A stretch of 64,000 nt of DNA from Bugula neritina (taxonomy: Eukaryota; Bryozoa; Gymnolaemata; Cheilostomatida; Bugulidae). Positions 28,676-39,257 of this stretch are shown here, piece by piece. The notes under the pieces are model-generated. The model searched no databases and was not told where the DNA came from. It saw only the letters and a list, made by a program, of their open reading frames with translations. The DNA lies in assembly GCA_964035545.1 (NCBI GenBank), contig CAXIUT010000230.1, forward strand, positions 1,612,001 to 1,676,000, in the 5' to 3' direction. Made by a program: the position numbers and the translations under genes. Position 1 is the first letter of the stretch, and every line of letters begins with the position of its first letter.

Positions 28676-30136
28676 AAATGAATGGTAAACTAGTGAAATA
28701 TACTGTAACATAATGAAACATACCGGAACATACTGCAACATAATAAAATATACTGTAACATACTGAAACATATGGCAACATACTGAAATGTACTGCAACA
28801 TACTGAAATATACTGCAACAAAGTGCAACATACTAAAATACACTGTAACATACTGAAATACATTGCAACACATTGAAATATACTGCAACATACTGAAACA
28901 TACTGCAACATACTGAAATATACTGCAACATACTGAATTACACTATAACATATTGAAAAATACTGCAACATACTGAATTACACTCTAACATACTGAAATA
29001 GGCTGTAGCATACTTAAATACACTGCTACACACTGAAGTATACTGTAATATACAGAAATGTACTGTAACATACTGAAACACACGGCAACATACTGAAATG
29101 CACTGTAACATACTGAAATATACTTCAACGCAGTGCAACCTACTGAAATACACTGTAACATAATGAATTACATTGCAACACATTAAGACATACTGCAACA
29201 TACTGAAACATACTGCAACATACTGAAATATACTGCAACATACTGAATTACACTCTAACAAACTGATATATGCTGTAGCATACTGAATTACACTGCAACA
29301 CACTGAAGTATACTGTAATATACTGAAATGTACTGCGACATGCTGAATTATACTGCAACATACTGCAACATACTGAAATACACTGTAACATAATGAAATA
29401 TGCTGTAGCACACTGAAATACACTGCAAAACACTGAAGTATACTGTAATATACTGAAATATACTGCAACATACTGGAATATACTGTAACACACTGAAATA
29501 TACTCTAACATACCGAAATACACTGTAACATACTGAAATAAACTGCAAGATACTGCAACATAATGAAATACACTATAACACACTGAAATACACTGCGACA
29601 CATTGAAATATACTGCAACACACTGAAACGTAATGCAACATACTGAAATATACTGCGACACATTGAAATATACTACAACATACTAAAATATACTCCAACA
29701 TACTGCAACTTTCTAAAATACACTGTAACATACTGAAATACACCGCATTACATTGAAAATTACTGCAACATACTGAAACATACGGCAACATACTGAAATA
29801 TACTGCAACATAATGAAATACACTGAAACACAATGAAATATACTGCAACATACCGAAATGAATGGTAAACTAGTGAAATATAGTGTAAAATAATGAAACA
29901 TACCGGAACATACTGCAACATAATAAAATATACTGTAACACACTGAAATATGCTACAAGATACTGAAATATACTGTAACATATTGAAACGTACGCAACAT
30001 ACTGAAATACGCTGCAACATACTGAATTATACTGCAAGATACTGTAACATACTGAAATACACTGAAATACACTGTAACATATTAAAATACATTGCAAAAC
30101 ATCGAAATATACTGCAACATACTGAAATATGCTGTA
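28676..30136. repeat. Decamer satellite leading up to transposon 1
   Basis: Two marker boxes lie close together (28,676 and 29,856; 1,180 bp apart). Between them are words related to block I (TAGGCTGTAGC, AACGCAGTGCAAC). The last box starts a normal cassette that is cut at ATATGCTGTA by the 756-bp insertion and resumes beyond it at 30,893. Confidence 0.8.
30135..30136. repeat. TA target-site duplication, left
   Basis: The TA of GCTGTA precedes the element and is paired with TA at 30,893-30,894. The empty site GCTGTAGCATAC is present elsewhere, for example around 5,596-5,607 and 34,625-34,636. Confidence 0.9.
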
Positions 30137-30159
30137 CACAGGATAGTTAAGGGCATCCT
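30137..30159 (+). repeat. Left terminal inverted repeat of transposon 1
   Basis: The outer 19 bases, CACAGGATAGTTAAGGGCA, are the exact reverse complement of the right end. After one mismatch (T at 30,156), CCT also matches. Confidence 0.93.
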
Positions 30160-30545
30160 CACTAAGAATGTCATAAATTTCTCTCAAAATGTAGTTCAGT
30201 TTCTTGAATAATATTGCTCTGCGGGTGGCATGCGTTTTGCCTACTTGTAATTGTTTAGCCTAAGATTAAACTACAACCAATAAGCAGCAACCTTCGTTAG
30301 GGCTGCGTTATCTATCAACATTCCATTATTGGTGCTTCATAAACAAAGTACAAAGCAAGCTATTCATTATAGCCTGCCAGCTAGCTAGCCTGTAATTATT
30401 ATGTAGGCGCCAATATCTTCTCATCTCTACGTGCTCAGTGAAGCGTGAAGTGCTGCGCGCTGCTAGTTTCTTATGAGAAAATATGGCATTTTCAGTGTAT
30501 AAATCACCAGTTTATGAGCAATCTAGCAGAGTTATTGAAAAAAGA

Positions 30546-30642
30546 AAAAAACTTACACTGGAGATATATCTCAGGATTCCAGCAGTGTAGTTTTTATTCA
30601 GATATCATGCTTTGCTGCTGAGATATTTTACTGGTACTGAAA
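30546..30642 (+). repeat. Internal direct repeat 1 of transposon 1
   Basis: Begins AAAAACTTACACTGGAGA and ends TTTTACTGGTACTGAAA. Both end motifs recur at exactly +180 bp. The centres share only TAGTTTTT and a GAGAT-like word, so the pair is diverged in the middle. Confidence 0.8.
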
Positions 30643-30725
30643 AGTCAGCTTTTCAGGCAAAATTGGCCAAAATTTGGCAGTTTTTTGTCTATAACTTCGC
30701 AAAAAAAATGAAAATTGAAATTGCC

Positions 30726-30822
30726 AAAAAACTTACACTGGAGAAAAAGAAGATCTACAACATAGTTTTTAAATTTTGACTCTAGCACAATTAGGTGAGA
30801 TTTTATTTTACTGGTACTGAAA
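30726..30822 (+). repeat. Internal direct repeat 2 of transposon 1
   Basis: Second copy at 180-bp spacing, with conserved ACTTACACTGGAGA (30,731) and TTTTACTGGTACTGAAA ends. The conserved edges with diverged centres could mark protein-binding sites or simply an old tandem duplication. Confidence 0.8.
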
Positions 30823-30869
30823 TCTTATATGATTACAATGCAAACCTCAGCAAGGCAGTTGCAGCTAAA

Positions 30870-30892
30870 AGGTTGCCCTTAACTATCCTGTG
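30870..30892 (-). repeat. Right terminal inverted repeat of transposon 1
   Basis: Reads inward from the right as CACAGGATAGTTAAGGGCA, then ACCT where the left end has TCCT. Confidence 0.93.
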
Positions 30893-30894
30893 TA
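30893..30894. repeat. TA target-site duplication, right
   Basis: TA directly follows the terminal CCTGTG and is followed by GCATACTGAAAGACAC, the normal continuation of the satellite cassette. Confidence 0.9.
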
Positions 30895-32170
30895 GCATAC
30901 TGAAAGACACTACAACTCACTGAATGATAGTGTGATATACGGAAATGTACTGCAACATGCCCAAATATACTGCAACACACTGAAACATAAGGCAACATAC
31001 TGAAATATACTGCGATGCATTGAAATATACTGCAACATACTAAAATATACTGCAAAATACTGCAACATCCTAAAATACACTGTAACATACTGAAATACAC
31101 TGCAACACCTTGTAAAATACTGCAACATACTTAAACATACAGCAACATACTAAAATACACTATAACATATTGAAATACACTGCAACATACTGAAATACAC
31201 TATAACCTATTGAAATATACTGCAACATACTGAATTACACTCTAACAAACTGAAATATGCTGTAGCCTACTGAATTACACTGCAACACACTAAAGTATAC
31301 TGTAATATACTGAAATGTGCTGCGACATACTGAATTACACTGCAACATACTGCAACATACTGAAATACACTGTAACATAATGAAATATGCTGTAGCACAC
31401 TGAAATACACTGCAACACACTGAAGTATACTGTAATATACTGAAATGTACTGCAACATACTGGAATATACTGTAACACACTGAAATATACTCTAAAATAC
31501 CGAAATACACTGTAACATACTGAAATAAGCTGCAACATACTGCAACATACTGAATTACACTTGAACACAATGAAATACACTGAAACACATTGAAATATGC
31601 TGCAACATATCGAAGTATACTGTAATACACTGAAATATAATGCAACCTACTGAATTATACTGCAACATAATGCAACATACTGAAATACACTACAACATAC
31701 TGCAACATACTGAAATACACTGGAACATATTGAAATACACTGCGACACATTGAATTATACTGCAACACACTGAAGTATACTGTAATACACTGAAAGATAA
31801 TGCAACATGCTGAATTATACTGCAACATAGTGCAACATACTGAAATACACTACAACATACTGCAACATACTGAAATACACTGTGATACACTGAAATAAAC
31901 TGCAACATACTGCAATATACTGCAACATACTGAAAGAAACTGAGACACATTAAAATAAACCGCAACATACTGAAATATACTGCAAAATACTGCAAAATAC
32001 TAAAATACACTGCAACATACTGCAACATACTGAACTACACTGGAACATATTGAAGTACACTGCGACACATTAAAATATACTGCAACACACTGAAACATAA
32101 GACAACATACTGAAATATACTGCAACATACTGAAAGAAACTGAGACACATTAAAATATACCGCAACATAC
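30893..32170. repeat. Satellite after transposon 1
   Basis: First continues the cassette interrupted by the transposon (GATAGTGTGATATACGG at about 30,927), then follows the order seen at 34,640-35,745, with the same AATAAGCTGCAAC and CTCTAAAATACCG variants. It is therefore a diverged third copy of the part of the 2.8-kb unit that lies around 34.6-35.7 and 38.2-39.2 kb. Confidence 0.75.
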
Positions 32171-32949
32171 TGAAATATACTGCAAAATACTGCGAAATAC
32201 TAAAATACACTGCAACATACTGCAACATACTGAAATACACTGGTACATATTGAAATACACTGCGACACATTAAAATATACTGCAACACACTGAAACATAG
32301 GGCAACATACCGAAGTATACTGCGACACGTTGAGAAATACTGCAACATACTGAAATATACTGCAAGTGGTGCAACATACTGAAATACACTGTGACACAGT
32401 GAAATACACTGCCACATACTGCAACATACTGCAACATACTGAAATACACTGCAACACCTTGAAAAATACTGCAACATACTTAAACATACGGCAACATACT
32501 AAAATACACTATAACATATTGAAAGATACTGCAACATACTGAAATACACTAAAACATATTGAAATTAGCTGTAGCATACTGAAATATACTGCCACACACT
32601 GAAGTATACTGTAATATACAGAAATGTACTGTAACATACTGTAACATACTAAAACATACGGCAACATACCACAACATACTGAAATATACTGCGACGCATT
32701 AAAATATACTGCAACATACTGAAGCATACTGCAACATACTGCAACATACTAAAATACACTGCAACATACTGAAATTTATTGCAACACATTAAAACATACT
32801 GCAACACACTGAAACGTACTGCAACTTACTGAAATATACTGCAACATACTGAAATACTCTATAACATATTGAAATATACTGCAACATACTGAATTACACT
32901 CTGACATACTGAAATATGCTGTAGCATACTGAAATACACTGCAACACAT
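32171..32949. repeat. 779-bp tandem duplication, copy 1
   Basis: From the AAAATACTGCGAAATACTAAAATAC words to the next equivalent at about 32,950. It carries CAAGTGGTG, GTGACACAGTGAAATAC and CTCTATAACATATTG in the same order as copy 2, but with private changes (AATTAGCTGTAGC, AAATTTATTGC) and one decamer less at about 32,668. Confidence 0.75.
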
Positions 32950-35738
32950 TGAAATATACTGCAAAATACTGCAAAATACTAAAATACACTGCAACATACT
33001 GCAACATACTGAAATACACTGGAACATATTGAAATACACTGCGACACATTAAAATATACTGCAACACACTGAAACATAGGGCAACATACCGAAGTATACT
33101 GCGACACGTTGAAAAATACTGCAACATACTGAAATATACTGCAAGTGGTGCAACATACTGAAATACACTGTGACACAGTGAAATACACTGCCACATACTG
33201 CAACATACTGCAACATACGGAAATACACTGCAACACCTTGAAAAATACTGCAACATACTTAAACATACGGCAACATACTAAAATACACTATAACATATTG
33301 AAATATACTGCAACATACTGAAATACACTAAAACATATTGAAATATGCTGTAGCATACTGAAATATACTGCCACACACTGAAGTATACTGTAATATACAG
33401 AAATGTACTGTAACATACTGTAACATACTGAAACATACGGCAACATACCGCAACATACCACAACATACTGAAATATACTGCGACGCATTAAAATATACTG
33501 CAACATACTGAAGTATACTGCAACATACTGCAACATACTAAAATACACTGCAACATACTGAAATACATTGCAACACATTAAAACATACTGCAACTTACTG
33601 AAACGTACTGCAACTTACTGAAATATACTGCAACATACTGAAATACTCTATAACATATTGAAATATACTGCAACATACTGAATTACACTCTAACGTACTG
33701 AAATATGCTGTAGCATACTGAAATACACTGCAACACATTGAAATATACTGCAGCATACCGAAATGAATGGTAAACTAACGAAATAAACTGTAACATAATG
33801 AAACATACCGGAACATACTGCAACATAATAAAATATACTGTAACAGACTGAAATATACTGCAACATACTGAAATATACTGCAACATACTGAAACGTACGC
33901 AACATACTGAAATACGCTGCAACATACTGTAATATACTGCAAGATACTGCAAAACACTGAGTACACTGTGTCATACTGAAATACACTGCAACATACTGCA
34001 AGATATTGCTACATACTGAATTACACTGTAACATATTGAAATACACTGCATCATACTGCAACATACTGAAATACACTGAAAAATATTGATAAACACTGCA
34101 ACACATTGAAATATACTGCAACACACTGAAACATAAGGCAACATACTGATATATCCTGCGACACATTGAAATATACTGCAACATACTAAAATATACTCCA
34201 ACATACTGCAACTTCCTAAAATACACTGTCACATACTGAAATACACTGCATTACATTGAAAATTACTGCAACATACGGAAGCATACGGCAACATACTGAA
34301 ATATACTGTAACATACTCAAATACACTATAACATGTTGAAATATACTGCAACATACTGAAATACACTATAATATATTGAAATATGCTGTACCATACTGAA
34401 ATACACTGCAACAAACTGGTGTATACTGTTATATACAGAAATTTACTGTAACATACTGAAATATGCTACAAGATACTGAAATATACTGTAACATACTGAA
34501 ATACGCTGCAACATTCTGAAATATACTGCAAGATTCTGCAACATACTGAAATACACTGAAATACACTGTAACATATTAAAATACATTGCAAAACATCGAA
34601 ATATACTGCAACATACTGAAATATGCTGTAGCATACTGAAAGACACTACAACTCACTGAAGGATAGTGTGATATACGGAAATTTACTGCAACATGCCCAA
34701 ATATACTGCAACACACTGAAACATAAGGCAACATACTGAAATATACTGCGATGCATTGAAATATACTGCAACATACTAAAATATACTGCAACATACTGCA
34801 ACATCCTAAAATACACTGTAACATACTGAAATACACTGCAACACCTTGAAAAATACTGCAACATACTTAAAGATACGGCAACATACTAAAATACACTATA
34901 ACATATTGAAATATACTGCAACATACCGAAATACACTATAAAATATTGAAATATACTGCAACATACTGAATTACACTCTAACAAACTGAAATATGCTGTA
35001 GCATACTGAATTACATTGCAACACACTGAAGTATATTGTAATATACTGAAATGTACTGCGACATACTGAATTACACTGCAACATACTGCAACATACTGAA
35101 ATACACTGTAACATAATGAAATATGCTGTAGCACACTGAAATACACTGCAACACACTGAAGTATACTGTAATATACTGAAATGTACTGCAACATACTGGA
35201 ATATACTGTAACACACTGAAATATACTCTAAAATACCGAAATACACTGTAACATACTGAAATAAGCTGCAACATACTGCAACATATTGAATTACACTTGA
35301 ACACAATGAAATACACTGAAACACATTTAAATATGCTGCAACATACCGAAGTATACTGTAATACACTGAAATATAATGCAACATACTGAATTATACTGCA
35401 ACATAATGCAACATACTGAAATACACTACAACATACTGCAACATACTGAAATACACTGGAACATATTGAAATACACTGCGACACATTGAATTATACTGCA
35501 ACACACTGAAGTATACTGTATTACACTGAAATATAATGCAACATGCTGAATTATACTGCAACATAGTGCAACATACTGAAATACACTACAACATACTGCA
35601 ACATACTGAAATACACTGTGATACACTGAAATACACTGCAACATACTGCAATATACTGCAACATACTGAAAGAAACTGAGACACATTAAAATAAACCGCA
35701 ACATACTGAAATATACTGCAAAATACTGCAAAATACTG
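32932..35738. repeat. 2.8-kb tandem duplication, copy 1 (2,807 bp, empty site)
   Basis: Every landmark here recurs at +2,807 up to about 34,478 and at +3,519 after 34,576. The jump equals 19 bp missing here (the AAACGTACGC word and neighbours, at about 34,489) plus 693 bp, the transposon and its TTAA, in the other copy. The sequence at 34,576-34,579 is the undisturbed TTAA corresponding to the second insertion. Confidence 0.85.
32950..33750. repeat. 779-bp tandem duplication, copy 2
   Basis: Equivalent words at +779 to +790. This copy, not copy 1, is the one included in the 2.8-kb duplication (partner at 35,757-36,557). After 33,750 it runs into the GAATGGTAAACTAACG box, whereas copy 1 runs into the start of copy 2. 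Confidence 0.75.
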
Positions 35739-37401
35739 AAATACACTGCAACACATTGAAATATACTGCAAAATACTGCAAAATACTAAAATACACTGCA
35801 ACATACTGCAACATACTGAAATACACTGGAACATATTGAAATACACTGCGACACATTAAAATATACCACAACACACTGAAACATAGGGCAACATACCGAA
35901 GTATACTGCGACACGTTGAAAAATACTGCAACATACTGAAATATACTGCAAGCCGTGCAACATACTGAAATACACTGTGACACAGTGAAATACACTGCCA
36001 CATACTGCAACATACTGCAACATACTGAAATACACTGCAACACCTTGAAAAATACTGCAACATACTTAAACATACGGCAACATACTAAAATACACTATAA
36101 CATATTGAAATATACTGCAACATACTGAAATACACTAAAACATATTGAAATATGCTGTAGCATACTGAAATATACTGCCACACACTGAAGTATACTGTAA
36201 TATACAGAAATGTACTGTAACATACTGTAACATACTGAAACATACGGCAACATACCGCAACATACCACAACATACTGAAATATACTGCGACGCATTAAAA
36301 TATACTGCAACATACTGAAGTATACTGCAACATACTGCAACATACTAAAATACACTGCAACATACTGAAATACATTGCAACACATTAAAACATACTGCAA
36401 CATACTGAAACGTACTGCAACTTACTGAAATATACTGCAACATACTGAAATACTCTATAACATATTGAAATATACTGCAACATACTGAATTACACTCTAA
36501 CATACTGAAATATGCTGTAGCGTACTGAAATACACTGCAACACATTGAAATATACTGCAGCATACCGAAATGAATGGTAAACTAACGAAATAAACTGTAA
36601 CATAATGAAACATACCGGAACATACTGCAACATAATAAAATATACTGTAACAGACTGAAATATACTGCAACATACTGAAATATACTGCAACATACTGAAA
36701 CGTACGCAACATACTGAAATACGCTGCAACATACTGTAATATACTGCAAGATACTGCAAAACACTGAGTACACTGTGTCATACTGAAATACACTGCAACA
36801 TACTGCAAGATATTGCTACATACTGAATTACACTGTAACATATTGAAATACACTGCATCATACTGCAACATACTGAAATACACTGAAAAATATTGATAAA
36901 CACTGCAACACATTGAAATATACTGCAACACACTGAAACATAAGGCAACATACTGATATATCCTGCGACACATTGAAATATACTGCAACATACTAAAATA
37001 TACTCCAACATACTGCAACTTCCTAAAATACACTGTCACATACTGAAATACACTGCATTACATTGAAAATTACTGCAACATACGGAAGCATACGGCAACA
37101 TACTGAAATATACTGTAACATACTCAAATACACTATAACATATTGAAATATACTGCAACATACCGAAATACACTATAATATATTGAAATATGCTGTACCA
37201 TACTGAAATACACTGCAACAAACTGGTGTATACTGTTATATACAGAAATTTACTGTAACATACTGAAATATGCTACAAGATACTGAAATATACTGTAACA
37301 TACTGAAACGTACGCAACATACTGAAATACGCTGCAACATTCTGAAATATACTGCAAGATTCTGCAACATACTGAAATACACTGAAATACACTGTTACAT
37401 A

Positions 37402-37405
37402 TTAA
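37402..37405. repeat. TTAA target-site duplication, left
   Basis: TTAA immediately before CCCTTACGC. The preceding ACTGTTACATA differs by one base from the usual ACTGTAACATA. Confidence 0.92.
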
Positions 37406-37420
37406 CCCTTACGCAATCAA
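37406..37420 (+). repeat. Left terminal inverted repeat of transposon 2
   Basis: CCCTTACGCAATCAA; 12 of 15 positions match the right end read inward. Confidence 0.85.
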
Positions 37421-37436
37421 TGGACCATATATGTCC
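37416..37436. repeat. Subterminal near-palindrome 1 of transposon 2
   Basis: The direct repeat ATCAATGGACCATATATG (37,416-37,433) also occurs at 37,459-37,476. Here it continues GTCC-like but lacks one G, so the GGACCATATATGGTCC palindrome is imperfect. It overlaps the inner part of the terminal repeat. Confidence 0.8.
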
Positions 37437-37458
37437 CTGAAAGCGACACTATCCACAG

Positions 37459-37479
37459 ATCAATGGACCATATATGGTC
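37459..37479. repeat. Subterminal palindrome 2 of transposon 2
   Basis: Second copy of ATCAATGGACCATATATG, here with a perfect 14-bp palindrome GACCATATATGGTC at 37,466-37,479. The spacing between copies is 43 bp. Confidence 0.85.
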
Positions 37480-38068
37480 TTTTAGGTAAACAAACAATAG
37501 CGCTTACTTCAAACTTCCAGTTTTCAACTGAAAAGCCTAAAACTTTTTGTAATTGAAGTTGATAGGACAGCTTAGTATTTTTGGAATAATTAGAGCCTTT
37601 AAATTTGATTAAATTAATAGCTACCAAGCCAGCTAGTTGCTTTTCAATTTAATCCCTAAATTTCAAAATTGTCGGTAAATTTTAACGCTACTTTCAAATG
37701 CATGAAACTGCTGTCAAATTATAGAGAGCCAGTTTATTTTATTCAGATTACATTTAGAAGAACATCTAAATAGACAGAAATGTTAAATTCACTATATTTT
37801 GAATCATATTATAAATTAATTTTATCATTTTAAATTTTCAATTTTAAAATGGCGGTTTTGAGAGGCAAATCAAAATGACTGATTTTAGCTAGAATTGAGG
37901 TCTCCCGTCACTTCAAGAAGCTTTTTATAAAAGAAAATACTCTTAAAATTATATTATCCAGTTTAATTAAGGCCAAAATCAAGTGTAACTTTTTAATAAT
38001 GAAATTGGAAGTTATGCAAATTTTTTTAGCAAATTTCGCGATAAACTCAAACGAGGCTTGAAATTACG

Positions 38069-38082
38069 CAACTTCAAAGTTG
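38069..38082. repeat. Small inverted repeat near the right end of transposon 2
   Basis: CAACTT and AAGTTG arms separated by CA, just inside the right terminal repeat. Its position mirrors the subterminal palindromes at the left end, though the sequence differs. Confidence 0.6.
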
Positions 38083-38094
38083 ATCGCCAAAGGG
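38080..38094 (-). repeat. Right terminal inverted repeat of transposon 2
   Basis: Reads inward as CCCTTTGGCGATCAA. Mismatches to the left end are at positions 6, 7 and 10. Confidence 0.85.
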
Positions 38095-38098
38095 TTAA
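38095..38098. repeat. TTAA target-site duplication, right
   Basis: TTAA immediately after AAAGGG, followed by AATACATTGCAAAACATCG, the normal satellite continuation. Confidence 0.92.
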
Positions 38099-39257
38099 AA
38101 TACATTGCAAAACATCGAAATATACTGCAACATACTGAAATATGCTGTAGCATACTGAAAGACACTACAACTCACTGAAGGATAGTGTGATATACGGAAA
38201 TTTACTGCAACATGCCCAAATATACTGCAACACACTGAAACATAAGGCAACATACTGAAATATACTGCGATGCATTGAAATATACTGCAACATACTAAAA
38301 TATACTGCAACATACTGCAACATCCTAAAATACACTGTAACATACTGAAATACACTGCAACACCTTGAAAAATACTGCAACATACTTAAAGATACGGCAA
38401 CATACTAAAATACACTATAACATATTGAAATATACTGCAACATACCGAAATACACTATAAAATATTGAAATATACTGCAACATACTGAATTACACTCTAA
38501 CAAACTGAAATATGCTGTAGCATACTGAATTACATTGCAACACACTGAAGTATATTGTAATATACTGAAATGTACTGCGACATACTGAATTACACTGCAA
38601 CATACTGCAACATACTGAAATACACTGTAACATAATGAAATATGCTGTAGCACACTGAAATACACTGCAACACACTGAAGTATACTGTAATATACTGAAA
38701 TGTACTGCAACATACTGGAATATACTGTAACACACTGAAATATACTCTAAAATACCGAAATACACTGTAACATACTGAATAAAGCTGCAACATACTGCAA
38801 CATACTGAATTACACTTGAACACAATGAAATACACTGAAACACATTGAAATATGCTGCAACATACCGAAGTATACTGTAATACACTGAAATATAATGCAA
38901 CATACTGAATTATACTGCAACCTAATGCAACATACTGAAATACACTACAACATACTGCAACATACGGAAATACACTGGAACATATTGAAATACACTGCGA
39001 CACATTGAATTATACTGCAACACACTGAAGTATACTGTAATACACTGAAATATAATGCAACATGCTGAATTATACTGCAACATAGTGCAACATACTGAAA
39101 TACACTACAACATACTGCAACATACTGAAATACACTTTGATACAGTGAAATACATTGCAACATACTGCAATATACTGCAACATACTGAAAGAAACTGAGA
39201 CACATTAAAATAAACCGCAACATACTGAAATATACTGCAAAATACTGCAAAATACTA

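Larger units (their letters stand above)
1..30136. repeat. Decamer satellite array, left block
   Basis: This is continuous tandem repeat with the core ACTG recurring every 10 bp. The two words ATACTGAAAT and ATACTGCAAC usually alternate to give a 20-bp unit, about 30% GC in consensus. Departures are of three kinds: doubled words (for example Y-Y-Y near 300-325), point variants such as ATATGCTGTAGC or GCGACACGTTG, and rare phase slips such as the 9-bp word in AAACGTACGCAAC. No stretch over 300 bp is free of the repeat. Long open frames here lie almost only on the minus strand and follow from the repeat composition, so none is called as a gene. The block ends at a TA-flanked transposon insertion. 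A eukaryotic satellite is the only reading I find reasonable; its chromosomal position is inference. Confidence 0.97.
30137..30892. mobile_element. Tc1/mariner-like MITE (756 bp, non-autonomous)
   Basis: The decamer pattern stops abruptly and 756 bp of unrelated AT-rich sequence follows, bounded by terminal inverted repeats of 23 bp with one mismatch (CACAGGATAGTTAAGGGCA at the outer 19 bp). Both ends are flanked by TA. Removing the element plus one TA restores ATATGCTGTAGCATACTGA, a word string found intact many times elsewhere in the array. TA duplication with short inverted repeats is the hallmark of Tc1/mariner-type insertion (family knowledge). No open frame of transposase size lies inside, so it must have been moved in trans. 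Inside is a 180-bp-period internal duplication. Another TA-targeting family cannot be excluded. Confidence 0.9.
30893..37405. repeat. Decamer satellite array, middle block
   Basis: The same two-word decamer repeat resumes in the phase it had before transposon 1 and runs without a break to the TTAA at 37,402-37,405. It contains a 0.78-kb local tandem duplication and most of a 2.8-kb tandem duplication. The marker box now appears in a new form, GAATGGTAAACTAACG (33,762 and 36,569), not seen upstream. Confidence 0.96.
37406..38094. mobile_element. piggyBac-like MITE (689 bp, non-autonomous)
   Basis: A second abrupt loss of the decamer pattern, flanked on both sides by TTAA. Element ends begin CCCTT on both strands; the outer 15 bp match at 12 positions (CCCTTACGCAATCAA against CCCTTTGGCGATCAA). 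Excising the element with one TTAA restores CATATTAAAATACATTGC, which is intact in the tandem partner at 34,572-34,589 and in many cassettes. TTAA targeting with CCCT-type ends is characteristic of the piggyBac superfamily (family knowledge). At 689 bp, with no long open frame, it cannot encode a transposase. Just inside the left end are two copies of a near-palindrome built on GGACCATATATGGTCC. Confidence 0.9.
35739..39257. repeat. 2.8-kb tandem duplication, copy 2 (2,826 bp plus 693-bp insertion)
   Basis: Head-to-tail partner of 32,932-35,738, interrupted by the TTAA element at 37,406-38,094. It keeps the AAACGTACGCAAC word that copy 1 lost. Small differences (CATACCGAAATACAC at 37,162, CATACGGAAATAC at 38,962, ACTGTTACATATTAA just left of the insertion) show the copies have begun to diverge. 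Confidence 0.85.

Noticed and set aside
29870-30187. Minus-strand frame beginning with about 19 residues encoded by transposon 1
   Set aside because: It starts inside the inserted element and continues into satellite. The overlap is accidental and has no transposase motif.
30380-30389. GCTAGCTAGC palindrome in transposon 1
   Set aside because: Short self-complementary run that occurs by chance; no partner or conserved position known.
30137-30892. Transposase gene inside transposon 1
   Set aside because: 756 bp with no long open frame on either strand; too short for a Tc1/mariner transposase of about 340 residues.
33762-33777. Forkhead-type binding site from GGTAAACTA
   Set aside because: The core resembles GTAAAYA but the last base does not fit, and a short motif match in a repeat is weak evidence. 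Kept only as a conserved marker.
37406-38094. Transposase gene inside transposon 2
   Set aside because: 689 bp with no long open frame; piggyBac transposases are usually over 500 residues.
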